The notes below the pieces were generated by a model, which was given only the letters and a program-made list of their open reading frames with translations, was not told the DNA's origin and did no database searches. Below are positions 1 through 12,084 of a stretch of 64,000 bases of DNA, one piece after another; position 1 is the stretch's first letter; each line of letters starts with the position of its first letter. This stretch comes from Bugulina stolonifera (Eukaryota > Bryozoa > Gymnolaemata > Cheilostomatida > Bugulidae), in the NCBI GenBank assembly GCA_935421135.1, contig OW285189.1, forward strand, positions 13,537,072-13,601,071. The letters run 5' to 3'. Made by a program: the position numbers and the translations under genes.

Positions 1-547
1 CATTAGACCAGAGCCATTGAGCTCTGCATTAGACATAAGTGTACATTAGACCAGAGCCATTGAGCTCTGCATTAGACTAGGTTGCAAAGCGATTTACATG
101 TATATGTATATTATTAATAATATAGTAAAAGGTGCATAATAGTAAGCACATACACAGTTTAATGCTTCCCATGTCCTATCCCAAGCAACACATTACTGAT
201 TTACACTTATTATTTGCACAAGAACCATAAACCCAGACTTATTGCACCCTTAGAACTTTCTGCAAACCAACAAAAACGGCAGCTACTGTAAATTAACTAG
301 AAAGACAATCGCCTCATATATGGGGGCTTTTAGTAGTATTGTACCCTTACTGGCTGATTTTAAAGGTGGAATCCAAAATTTTTAGCAATTTAGCAATCCA
401 AAGTTTGGCTTTATAGCAATTTGGTAACCAGCCAAGTTTTTGCACCCTAAAGTTGCTTAGCAGGGTAAGACAAATCTTAAATCAATAGTTTCTTTAAAAC
501 TACTAGTGACAGATCATTGGTTGAATTGAAAACAGTAAATATTTCAC

Positions 548-586
548 ATTACTATTTTAATTTAAAGTTTAAATTAAAATAGTAAT
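548..586. repeat. Perfect 19-bp-arm palindrome
   Basis: Bases 548-566 and 568-586 are exact reverse complements around the single base 567. The sequence is made of A/T runs bounded by ATTACTA and TAGTAAT. It lies six bases upstream of the larger palindrome at 593-735. Confidence 0.9.
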
Positions 587-592
587 CTATAT

Positions 593-735
593 ATTACTAC
601 TATTGATTTATATAAAATATGGAGATAAATAATATACAGTGTAATGTTAGTTAGTAGTTTAAAATTTAAACTCCTAACTAACATTACACTGCATATTATT
701 TACCTCCATATTTTATATAAATCAATATTAGTAAT
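593..735. repeat. 143-bp near-perfect palindrome (foldback/MITE-like)
   Basis: The arms 593-663 and 665-735 are reverse complements over 71 positions with only four mismatches, centred on base 664. Such a structure would form a long hairpin as DNA or RNA. Known alternatives are a foldback-type miniature transposon or a small-RNA precursor. TA dinucleotides flank it, but no clear longer target duplication is seen. Confidence 0.85.
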
Positions 736-1545
736 GTATAATTAGGAAAAAGCAATCATAAAGTATGTTAATACCACATGTAGTTTATCCCATGTTATAA
801 ACGTTGGCCTAACAGCAAGAACAAGTACAAAAGCAAAATTTCATTCACCTGAAGAGTTATCTGCTTTTACATGTATCTGAGTTATCTGTTCTCTTATAAA
901 TACAATGGAACTACACGTCCTAGAGGATAAACAGCAGAGAATATAACCCCATCACACCATCAAGATAAGATATCACGCGTACAAAAAAAGTGAAATTTTG
1001 TAACTTCTTACTCAATCAGGGTTTCTAATTTAAGAAAACACGAATCCTATATTTAGACTTGGCAAAGATTCAAAAACTGTATGGCCAACTTGGCAGCGTT
1101 AAATTTGACTTCTCACAATCTAAGAAAATCAAAGATGTACCAACTTCTTTATATACCATTATATTGCCAAGATAAATTAACAACTATAAAGAATCAACTT
1201 TGATCAACATTGAAAGGTAGCCAACCCTATGCTGCCAATAGTGTTGTATTATTTACACGTCCAGTGATATTACTATACATTGCATGCGAGCCTCTGTAGG
1301 TTATAAAAATAGGGCAATCATATATCTGGTAAAGACAATAATATCTACTATGTGGAAAGTGATAAAACAACACAGTATATACATGTACATTGTACATATT
1401 TATACTCTTAACTCTATTGTATGCGTGTGTGTGACTGGATACACTGACAGAATGTCTATTTATAAGGTGTGTATATCTACATGCAGTTATGTCACGCCCG
1501 ATGTATGCTTTGTTTGGTGGCATAGGTGAGGTCATGACTAGGTGA

Positions 1546-1551
1546 TTTATT
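1546..1551 (-). terminator. DNAJC2 poly(A) signal
   Basis: The plus strand reads TTTATT, which is AATAAA on the minus strand, about 75 bases beyond the DNAJC2 stop codon. This is a suitable position for the cleavage signal of a short 3'UTR. Confidence 0.6.
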
Positions 1552-1623
1552 CTTCCCTCTGTTAACCCACCTCAATGACATCGCAGAGGCACAGGCAGCA
1601 TATTTGAGCTTGATCCAACTTCA

Positions 1624-4600
1624 CTATTTCTTCTTTGCCGCAGCAGCTGCTGCAGCTGCCTTTTTGGCTTTAACAATTTCTGCAAGTTCCTACAAATAGC
1701 ATAGCATGATTACACAAAGAGCAGATAAATCTTACACATAAAATTCGAGAATTCCACAATTTCATAAATTGTAACACCCTAGCCAAGGCAAAAAACTTGT
1801 CCCAGACTTGGCGTCTGCATGGCAATTCAGAAAATGTGGAAAGAGAACAATCTAGGATTGCTGGCATGCAATCCAGGATGGGAACAAAAATATGAGGCCG
1901 ATGCAGGATCTATGGAACACGTCTATGTAGAATACCGAGAACTGTAAATATTGGCAGTTTAAATTGATCTCAGATTTTCAACTTAAGATTTCATCATGCT
2001 ATGCGTTGTCTAGCTCCTGGTTCAAAGAACACACGGCTATGGATATGCAATTCAGTCTATAGGTAACTATAATTTCAACCTGGGGTTAACAACCTTCAAA
2101 CTCATGGAAAAAAACTGGAGAAAGTCAAAAGGTAGGTGGAGAGTTGAAATTCCATGATACTATGCAGCCAAATAATTATAGCATGCAGTCATTGCAATAC
2201 CAGACAGATATTTTCATGCATACCTACAAATTGTACATGACATACATTGTAATGTATGATCTTTCCTTTTACTAGAAATGACACATGATGAGGGTAGATG
2301 CAGAGTTACGCCAACGGATGTAAGCATGAGGCCATATTAGACCCATGTAACAAAAGATTACATTGGTCAAATCCTTCTATCGCCAATTCTGATTGGTTCT
2401 AATGGGCTCAACCTGGCATCCATAATGTTCCCAGTGACGCTACTCTCACAATAAATGGCTCTGGGTAGATAGATTGAGTTGTGATAGAGACAATCTGTCA
2501 ATTCTAGATTTCTAGATTGCCCTTAGCACAAAATTTGTACTTTGTTATACTATATGATGCCTCTCAGTATTTAGTTAACCTACTCAGTAACTACTGATGG
2601 TTGCTACTGAGTAGCCTTATTGGCCAAGCAGCACACATTCCCTCAATACAGAAGACCTCAGGCTAAGAAGAAAGTTTAGCTCATGCCAAAACCACAGGCT
2701 ACTGCAGCAGCCATGGTTTCCATACCACAGTAGCCCTACTGTGTAGCTACTGTGGACTGGAAACCAGCTGTTAAAGGTTCATAATATCTAATGGTTACCT
2801 TAAATCTGCTCATGCAGTCTTTCTTACTTCTCGTAGGTAAACATGAAGCTATCTTATCCCACCGCTCAGCTGTACCTGCAGGATAAGTACGCAGTGCTTG
2901 TTCAAATGACTTCTGCTCAGCTGGGGTCCAGGGCAGGTGATTCTCTCCTGTCTCCATCACCATAGCTTCAGCTGGAGCTGTTGGCATTATTATCAACATT
3001 TTAGGTACATTTTTATAGCACATGGAGAGTACATAATAGCAGTACACTATGCTTCATGTAATCAGAATGTGTACTAGCTAGCGGCAGAAAACATAACATC
3101 ATCATATTATGTGTACCAAAACAACACAGATAATGTAGTACAGGATAATTGGTTGACCGCAACAATATAAGCATTTCTTGGAAACCAACCACAAACCTAT
3201 GATTACCTTGAATTGGAAAACAGCTGGATGCAAGATGCAAGCATAACTTTGAAAATAGCAGTGTAACAATATTACAAAATTAGCTTAGCGAGGCACGAGA
3301 TACCTAAAATGTTGACTGGGAATAGCTTACACATATAGCGCTGACTGGGATCATCCTGTTTGGGTAGGGGTGCTGCCGACACCTTGGCAGATGTTGTCTT
3401 CATTGCTCTGTCGAATGCACTGTCATTGGCTGCCTTACGCTGCAATGTATCATCCTTCTGGAGATTTTTAGCCTGAGCTAGAACTTCCTTAGCTGTTCTC
3501 TTACTTGATGGTAGATGTTGGGTTATATAGCTTGCTATCACTTCCCACCTATACATATTATATTGTATATGTATAGTTAACCAATAGTCTATTATAAAGG
3601 AGTATAAATATACTAATAAATATATTATTCTAATGTCATGACCATAAAATTAATCAAATAATTTTCCTTGCTAAAAGCTGAAAATATTATACACATACAG
3701 GCTAACTAAATACGTAATGCTTGAGAAAATGGCTGAAATCCACAATTTGACCACATATGAATATTGTACCATGGAAATAATGCTATGAAGTTAGAGGTGC
3801 AAGCACTAAACTCACCTGTCATTGGTGCCAGCTGGGAATAGATTGACAGCTTTAATCAGGTGCTGTATTTCTTCAGGCTTCCACTGTTTCTCCTTGCCTC
3901 CAGAGGCCTGACCTGATGCCCCTCCTTTACTAGCACCACCTCCAAGCAGTTCTCTCTTTTCAGCTTCTATCTTGGCTTTTAATGTTTGGACCTAGCAGAA
4001 ATATACAGTACACAATACAATATTCATCCATATTCCAGCTAGTCAGCTGGACCTGTGTAACTACAGTCTAAAGGTGCACATTCATTCCGAGCATGACCTA
4101 AGTATTACCAAAACAATTTCTAGGAAAAGGATATGACTGTATAAAACTGTATAAAACTGTGAGAACATCACATTGATACGTATAGTATAGTATAGTATAG
4201 TATAGTATAGTATAGCATAGCATAGCATAGCATAGCATAGCATAGCATAGCATAGCATAGCATAGTATAGTATAGTATGGTGTAGTGTAGTATAGTACAT
4301 TGTATAGTATAGCATAGTGTAGAACCTCACCTCTGCGTTAAATGCCTGCTCCCCTTGCTCCTTCCCTTCCTTTAGCTTTCCGTTTAGGGATTTCAGGCTA
4401 TATTAGTACAGCATAGTATACAGTGGAATATGATATAATACAGTATACCTGACTTCATACATCTGTACTTTGTTTCACAACATCAGTAATGTAAAACAAT
4501 AAATAAAAAAACAATAAACAGTACAACCAAATACAACCTTAACAGATAAACAATTGCTAATATATAGAGTACAGAAAATATAACAGCTGTTCCATGCCCT

Positions 4601-7600
4601 GTAACTGCAAGTAAACATACCTTGTGTTGCCAACAGAACACACATGTACATAGACATACTCCAACACAGTACCTGTAGGCTCTATATACATGTATATGTG
4701 ATAATCACATATATGATGATGGAATGTGCTTAATATTTACCTATCAATAGACAAGGCTTCTATCAATTTTTCAACTTCATCCATATTTTGGATTCTGGCA
4801 GAAGGTTCAGTTGCAAAATATTCAAATTCCTAAAAATGAGAAAGATATCTCTCCAAGAATAACTCAACACCTTGATGTCCTCCTTGGCTGCTACACAAAT
4901 CATAGTAAATTGTGCAACATGCAGTGCTGTGATTTAGATTAAGTAGTAGAACTAAAATATTTCCAGGGTAGTAAATAAGCAACTATCTGGCACCTTTACA
5001 TCCTGTTTCTAAATAACCTGGGAAGTAAACTACAAGATCCTTCTTTGCTACTCATAGCAAAATATTTACCAGCATAAGTAGCCACACGTGCATGTATACA
5101 ATACAATCATAAAGAAGACTGCATAGATGTTTGTTTACCTTTACTTTGTTTCGGAAATATTTTCTCTCCTTCTTTTGTACATTTTTTAGGGCTTCCTTTT
5201 CTTTTTTAGCAACAGCTGCCTAAGGAACAAATAAAATGGCGGATCACACCACAAGTATACCTGAATAACAGACCAGTGAGAATAAATTATAGTATACTCA
5301 TAATATGATAACATGGAAGAGCCTGCTCACTGTCGGCTCCCAAACAATAGTTATAGTTAAGTGAAATATCCACTTATAATAGTTACAATCCTGGCCCAGC
5401 TGGAGGTCCAAGCTACATGATGGGCGTTGCCAAGACACAAAATCTAACCTGAAAACACTAGATGAAAAAAGCCTAAGATGTAACAGATGATAAGAGAAGT
5501 CAAGCATTGTCACTCGTGACCGACGCATGCAAACACACAATATACCAGTCTCCAACATGTAACATCTTGAAGTATTATTGATTATTGCTGAAATCTAGTG
5601 TATTTTTAATTTGGGGCCATATTTCTGGTTTAATAATATGGGTTCTTCAATTTCCCTTTACATGTAGTCATTATTCCAGTGGAGGGAAAACTCCAAATAT
5701 ACAAAATAAGCAAACCAATAACCGACCTTCTCCTTGGCTATCCGCTCCTGCTCCTCTTTTTCTGCCTGTGCTGCTAGCTCCACCTCCTTCTTCTTTCTCT
5801 CCTCCTCTTCTTGCTTAGCCCTTGCAGCTTCCTGTTTCGCCTTCTTGATAGCTGCTTTCTTATCCTTGTCTTCTTGTTTAAAGCGCTGAATACGCGGATC
5901 ACACGAGTAAGCATTATCTAAAAGTAGTAAAATCATCCACATGATCGATATTAACATGTATTTACTACTTATATATACGTGTAGTGCGTACATGAAGTAA
6001 TTCCATCATCAATAAGACATTATCTGCATTGAAAGTCAGAGATAACCGCTGACTAGAAAACATCAAACATTGTGATGATTGAACATCAAATCGAATCCCA
6101 GTCAGCTTCAAAATTAATAAAAGCATTATATAAATAAACATACCAACTAATTGTCTAAGACGAGCCATCTCTTCCTTTTTCCGCTCTTTACGCTCTTTTT
6201 TATTGTCTTGCTCAATCATTCTACGCTCGTAACGACTGCAAGCCAAAAGTGAAATCAATTTATTCCATTCCGATAGAAGACAGTACAGTTAGGACAAACA
6301 TTATAAGATATTAATTTTATGAAATATTCCATTATTGAATTAATAGATAATTACTTCCACATGCGCATGTGTACATCTACACATATGTTGCATACAATAT
6401 ATTCTACTTACGAATGAAACTATGAACTCCCAATGTACTTATATTGTGTGCAAATAGCATAAACATATGCATGAACATGTACGTGTATATGCATATGCAT
6501 GTATATAGAGGATAGAGTTAGCAGTTATGTACATGTATATGCATGTATATAGAAGATAGAGTTAGCAGGTATGTACATGTATATTATGCATGTATATTAT
6601 AGAGGATAGAGTAAGCAGGTATGTACATGTATATGCATGTATATAGAAGATAGAGTTAGCAGGTATGTACATGTATATTATGCATGTATATTATAGAGGA
6701 TAGAGTAAGCAGGTATGTACATGTATATTATGTATGTATATCATAGAGGATAGAGTAAGCAGGTATGTACATGTATATGTATGTACATGGAGGATAGAGT
6801 TAGCAGGTATGTACATGTATATTATGTATGTACATGGAGGATAGAGTTAGCACGTATGTACATGTATATGAATGTATATAGAAGATAGAGTAAGCAGGTA
6901 TGTACATGTATATTATGTATGTACATGGAGGATAGAGTTAGCACGTATGTACATGTATATGCATGTATATAGAAGATAGAGTAAGCAGGTATGTACATGT
7001 ATATTATGTATGTACATGGAGGATAGAGTTAGCACGTATGTACATGTATATATATGTATATAGAAGATAGAGTAAGCAGGTATGTACATGTATATTATGT
7101 ATGTACATGGAGGATAGAGTTAGCACGTATGTACATGTATATATATGTATATAGAAGATAGAGTAAGCAGGTATGTACATGTATATTATGTATGTACATG
7201 GAGGATAGAGTTAGCACGTATGTACATGTATATGCATGTATATAGAAGATAGAGTAAGCAGGTATGTACAAGTATATTATGTATGTATATTATAGAGGAT
7301 AGAGTTAGCAGGTATGTACATGTATATGTATGTATATTATGGAGGATAGAGTTAGCAGGTATGTACATGTACATGTATGTAGATGGAGGATAGAGTAAGC
7401 AGATACATGTATGTACATGTATATGTATGTATATGCTTTATTTGTACATACTCTGAGCCCTTATCTTTATCTTCTTCATCCAGGTAGGAATATTCCCGCC
7501 ACGACTCCATAGAATACCAGAAGGAGTAGAAGTCATTCACCTCGTCCCTGCTAGACTCCATCGTACCCAGTTGTGGTACTCTTTTACTTTTAGACCACCT

Positions 7601-9153
7601 ATCAAATCATTCACTAACTTTGTGATTTCAAACATAACCTACAGCTTCTATTTACTTGTACACAGTATAATAAGAGTACACCCCCTTGCTAGGGCTATAT
7701 GGTAAGAGGTCATAACACGGTTCCTCTATGTATGGTGACATGAAACATCATGTAATTTCTAATAATGAATCAACTCATAGAAACTGTGCTTGCAAAAGCA
7801 AAGGAAAACCTCTAGTTACTACAATGCTATAGACAAAACTAATTGTCCCCAGCATAGAATGGGAATTGTGGCCAATCAAGAAAATTCCGCAGAAACAACA
7901 TAGCAAAACCACAGAATGATAAGAATTAGTTAGCAGATGTATGAAAACATGTTCAACTAAAGATCAACTGACTACCAATCAACCAGTAGATTTACCTGGA
8001 GTTCCGTTGAAACACAGGATCAAATGTAGATATAAAGTTCTCACTGGAAACTTTGTCGTTAGGTACTGAATCATCAAACTCAGGATCCACACTGTCGTAC
8101 GCCCTTCTACTGGTTGGGTTGTTCAACATCTCATAGGCTAAATATCGCAACGAATCAACAAGATAGAGTGTATGTTGATACACATAGATAATATGCTATG
8201 CTATGATACAGCAAGGGTAACGAGGGAAGACAGCCTATATGCTTTGATACAATAGGAATAACGAGGGAAGACAGGCTACCTTTTGTGATGTTAGTAAAGT
8301 AATCATCTCCTTCCTCCACAGTTTTACCAGCAGCTTTCCTTTTATCTGGATGATGCAGTAAAACTTTCCTTTTGTCTACAAAATGTTGGGGAATAATCGA
8401 CAAGATATAATATAAGTTTATAAAGTCATTATACTGTTGTACCATAAATGCATGCAACACGCATGTGTATGTTTGATGTAAGTAATAATAATGACTTACA
8501 TGCACTCCTTACTTGAGCAACCGTTGCCTTATATCGTAGCTTGCTCAATCCTAGCACAACATAATGGTCTTGGTCCTAAAAATAATAATAGTATAACAAT
8601 AAAAATGACAAGCTGTATAAACCTAAATAAGCCATGGATTTAGATGGATTTGTTTTTACTAACATCAACATGACTTTAAATACAACCTTCCATTCTTTAG
8701 GATCCAGGGTACGGAGAAAAGCTTCATTGTCTTCATCAAAGTCTGCATCGGAAGCATCGCTGTCTGAATCGTCACTGCCATGCGATGACGTAGAAAGTGT
8801 CTGTTGTCGATATCTTCTCCGAGAATATGTTTCATACCACAAACCAGCGCGCTCATAATTACAGCATGTAAGAGCTGAGAATAGAAATGACATCGCTGTT
8901 TTGTGAACAACAAATTGAGCCCAACAAACTACTACATATAATTACTTTACACTTTTCAACATTTGCAAATACACACTCTACAATTACGCCACCGGCTGTA
9001 AGTCCATGTAACAACTACTGAGACATGTGCAAGTTTGTATTAAAAATATACTGAGTGAACATACATGTACAGCATACATACAGACATACCTGCCACACTC
9101 CCTTCAATAGTGGATTCATTAAAATCAAACAGGTTTTCAATCATGAGGGTCAT
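1624..9153 (-). CDS. DNAJC2: DNAJC2 / zuotin (MPP11) ribosome-associated J-protein, 15 coding exons
   Basis: Zuotin-family co-chaperone of the ribosome-associated complex, which stimulates Hsp70 at the polypeptide exit tunnel; animal members also act on chromatin. Exons from the start: 9153-9090, 8874-8687, 8575-8500, 8375-8280, 8137-7996, 7598-7452, 6235-6144, 5917-5727, 5219-5139, 4829-4741, 4397-4331, 3991-3816, 3548-3331, 2977-2799, 1689-1624. All phases join and give 623 aa, close to the 621 of human. Visible parts are a J domain with HPD at residues 118-120, the zuotin-homology segment ([17 protein letters not shown]), a charged region ([10 protein letters not shown]), and two SANT domains beginning near W448 and W559. 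The C-terminus is Lys/Ala-rich. ATG 9153 was chosen because the exon opens just upstream with an acceptor at 9172. Exon 3 ends at a downstream donor (8500) needed to restore the helix before HPD. The acceptor of exon 14 has in-frame alternatives a few bases away. Confidence 0.95.
4181..4285. repeat. Pentanucleotide microsatellite (TATAG/CATAG)
   Basis: An uninterrupted run of TATAG units passes into CATAG units and back, just downstream of the DNAJC2 exon 11 donor. It lies inside the intron and causes a spurious minus-strand frame of alternating Leu/Cys/Tyr. Confidence 0.95.
6480..7440. repeat. About 1-kb minisatellite in DNAJC2 intron 6
   Basis: Roughly 60-bp units, some sixteen copies, each with a GTATGTACATGTATAT core followed by a GGATAGAGTTAGCA core. 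The units vary by small substitutions (TATTATGTATG versus TATGCATG; AGAAGATAG versus GGAGGATAG), and adjacent pairs alternate, so a higher-order unit of about 120 bp seems likely. The array ends about 12 bases from the exon 6 donor. Confidence 0.92.
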
Positions 9154-9228
9154 GATGCTCCAACCGAATACCTGAAAGTAAAGTAAGCAATGGAAATCGC
9201 GATCTATTACAAATACAAGTCTACTGCA

Positions 9229-9798
9229 CAGTGTTCGAAGTGGAACGAATGAGGTGGGTACATGGTGCATGCAGAAAATGTTTGAGAAATTTAGATTTGT
9301 CTCTCTTGCTTTTCTGCCAATATCAAAAATGTTATATATTCGTGGGTAAACAGTAGTATTTAGGACTTGCTCATATAAAAATGTTTGCCACACATATTAT
9401 CACCTAGTTTTCATAAATATGCTATTTTGTAAAACCTATTAATATCGAATTGAAAAAAACTTTAGAAACCAATTTGATCACAATATTAAATTGACTAGGT
9501 TAACCGACTTCTCAATGTCTTAGGCGAGGCGGCCTCACTGGCTGCAGTCAGTAAGGGTGCTACGCCTTTACTAAAACAACTAGCAACGTACTAATGGGCT
9601 GTGAATAAAAGCAGATTAGCTCAACTGCTATGGAAAGAAGCCTTAACATTTTCACCGCTAGTCTTCACATGAGGATACACCCCTGCTGGCCGTGTACCCA
9701 CCAAAATTGAGGTGGGTACACGCCTGCTGGCCGTGTACCCACCAAAATTGAGGTGGGTACATGCCGTGTACTCCCGTATAACCACACTTCGAACACTA
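9229..9798. mobile_element. Complete non-autonomous hAT-like element with 8-bp target duplication
   Basis: The terminal inverted repeats read (C/T)AGTGTTCGAAGTG at both ends. The 8-bp sequence CTACTGCA occurs exactly at 9221-9228 and 9799-9806, the duplication length typical of the hAT superfamily. No transposase frame exists in the 570 bp. Two copies, 41 bp apart, of a hairpin with arms TGTACCCACC and GGTGGGTACA lie at 9693-9720 and 9734-9761, and GGTGGGTACA recurs near the left end; they may be subterminal binding sites. It sits inside the inferred DNAJC2 5'UTR intron. Confidence 0.85.
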
Positions 9799-10424
9799 CT
9801 ACTGCACCAATAACACTGTCATCAAATTAACCTCAAGACCTTGTTACATTCAAGTATCTAGCTCGCACTGGTGACTTCCTCAACTATACTAAAGAACACT
9901 TTAAATGATCATTTGCAATATTTTAACGAATGATAAGCCCACTATAATTTCATATACAAATAATTGGAGCTGGGCATGACTACTTGGATATCTACTACTT
10001 GACCCCTGCACAGTATCTACTGAATGCAAGAATGGCTGGTAGAAAATAGAAATAGTAAGTCTTCTCTCTTCCAGTTCAAGAGAAATTTAAATTCAAATTG
10101 ATAGAGGCCAAGTTCTAATTATAATAATCAACATATGGGTGCCCATGCAGAGAACTAGGCCATCAATTGTAATATATTCAGGAAACCTAACATAAAATCA
10201 ACAATTGGTTAAATTGTCATAAAATTTTCTAATCAGATTAACAATCTGTATATGCACCAAAAGACAAAATTCGCGGGTTATTGCTAGTGTTTCACTTTTT
10301 CAACATAATTATAATACAAATGTTATATTGTCTTGCAATTAGCAACACCTACGAATACAGTATTAATTATTATGATTGTAATAGCATAATTCTTATTACA
10401 ATTATATTGTTGTGGATTCTTTTC

Positions 10425-10492
10425 TGGGAGCAATGTGGACTCGAACCGCCAACCTCCTGCACTCACTGTGCTTAGCATGTGTCTGAAGCCGC
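10425..10492 (-). pseudogene. tRNA-like relic or tRNA-derived SINE piece
   Basis: On the minus strand the 3' part reads GGTTCGAGTCC followed by ACATTGCTCCCA. This matches a polymerase III B box plus T arm and the 3' half of an acceptor stem. The 5' half does not fold into a proper D arm or matching acceptor strand, so this is a decayed tRNA or a SINE fragment and not a working tRNA gene. Confidence 0.45.
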
Positions 10493-11966
10493 TAAATATT
10501 GTAAATAATTAATACAAAAAAATCCCACTGATGGATATTCATTATAATAATAATTCATAAATTTTAAATTTAAACTAATAATATTTTTATTAAACTATTC
10601 TATTCTAATTATTATATTAGCAGCAACTTTTCATTATTAATTTATAGCCTATTATTTTATATTTAATTATTATTATAATAATGATACATGTATAATTATA
10701 ATTATCATACTTATTCTTATACTATAACTATCAAAATAATATAATCATTATTTGTCTTTTAATTTAGAGTGTTGTACTGTTAGTGAGTATAACTATAACA
10801 ACTTATCTAATTCTATTATTTATTCTTATTATATTTTAATTTTATTCTATATCAATCTTCCACATATAACTAATTTATTTAATAACGACTCTGTATAAAT
10901 AATGACAGAGGGTTTGCCTATAATATTATATGCATCACTATTCAAAATTATCTTGAGAGAAGGTATTGCAATATTCATCTTATCTTATCTTATGGATTAT
11001 CATCATGGCAAAAGCCACTAACGACCAGTGATCAACAACTGTCCATGCTTTGAAACAAAAAAGTGAAAATAAAATGTTGTTTCGGTGCTATAAGTGCACG
11101 TAAAAATAAGTACCGCAGTTTACAGAATCTCTCTGCGTGCAATCATGTGTAAACAAGCACAGGCAGATACCTTACTTTGGCGACTATTTAACGCCTTCTA
11201 TCTGATAGACGATTGTCGGTGGGAAGCTCCTGTGCGGTAACTTCCGCTTTGAACTTCGCCTCTGCAGGTGCTAACTGGTAAAAAAAATTTAGAAGCATAT
11301 GCACTGTGCAGGATTGTCAACCCTTCTGTTATGTAGGGGGGTTCCATTATTATGAACTCAGATTCCGGTACCTTCACCACGCTCATAACATAAAATTTTT
11401 GCGTTCATTTTTACCATTAATATACTCTACTGCAGTTTTAATTTGAATTCAGTAGTGAGGTGTAGGTAGTGGTGGCAAACATACAAGAAATACCTAATTA
11501 TTTTATATTGTAATTATTATTAGTTAATAATTTTTTGTTGTTGTATGACATGATAAATAATAAAAAAATATATAAATACTATTCTAAAGCACATATAAAA
11601 AATATAAAAACAAAATTCAGCATTATAAATTATATATAAAAGGGGATAAAAGTTATCGAAAAAGAGAGAAAGAGGAAAAAAAAACATCCATATTGTGTTC
11701 CCACATCTCTTCCGTTTCCTGACGGTCTCAGTGGGAAAATTTAAATAAAAAAAAAAAACTATAATAAAATATTTTCTTCCCCATGCTCTCCTAGAGATTT
11801 GTGCCGTTTTAAGCTCCAATGGGTTCAAGGCACATAAATAAAATAGCACATAGCACAAAAAATAGCACATGGCATATGGTATAACATAAAACATACAGAA
11901 AATAACCTAGTTCTCTCGACTTTGCACACACAAGTGTGGTCTGTGTGAGAAAATGCAAAAAAGAGC

Positions 11967-11999
11967 CAGTTAGGTGCAGAAGTGGAGAAATTTGGAAGT
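11967..11999. repeat. Solo copy of the 62.6-kb MITE terminal repeat
   Basis: About 30 bases beginning GTTAGGTGCAGAAGTGGAG match the left terminal repeat of the inverted-repeat element at 62627-62788. No matching right end is seen here, so it is probably a truncated copy. Confidence 0.65.
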
Positions 12000-12084
12000 T
12001 TACGAAACAGTTGCAAAAGTTGTAGAAGAGTTACGAAACATTGTAGAAGAGTAGTGAGCCCAAAATTTCTACACCCCATAGGAT

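Larger units (their letters stand above)
1..1545. other. Non-coding flank with tandem duplication and palindromes
   Basis: No gene is visible here. The first 85 bases contain two copies of a roughly 34-bp segment around AGAGCCATTGAGCTCT, itself an imperfect palindrome. Two palindromes follow at 548-586 and 593-735 and are listed separately. The open frames between 1227 and 1535 lie on both strands over the same DNA and have no family resemblance, so I treat them as chance. Confidence 0.6.

Noticed and set aside
1227..1535. Overlapping frames on both strands near 1.3-1.5 kb
   Set aside because: Tyr/His/Cys-rich translation of A/T-rich repeats with no homology; beyond the DNAJC2 3' end.
4082..4330. 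Minus-strand 82-codon frame
   Set aside because: Consists mostly of the TATAG/CATAG microsatellite within a DNAJC2 intron.
11198..11386. 62-codon minus-strand frame
   Set aside because: It overlaps the inferred DNAJC2 5'UTR exon, but its frame hits a stop before the donor, so it is not part of the DNAJC2 protein.
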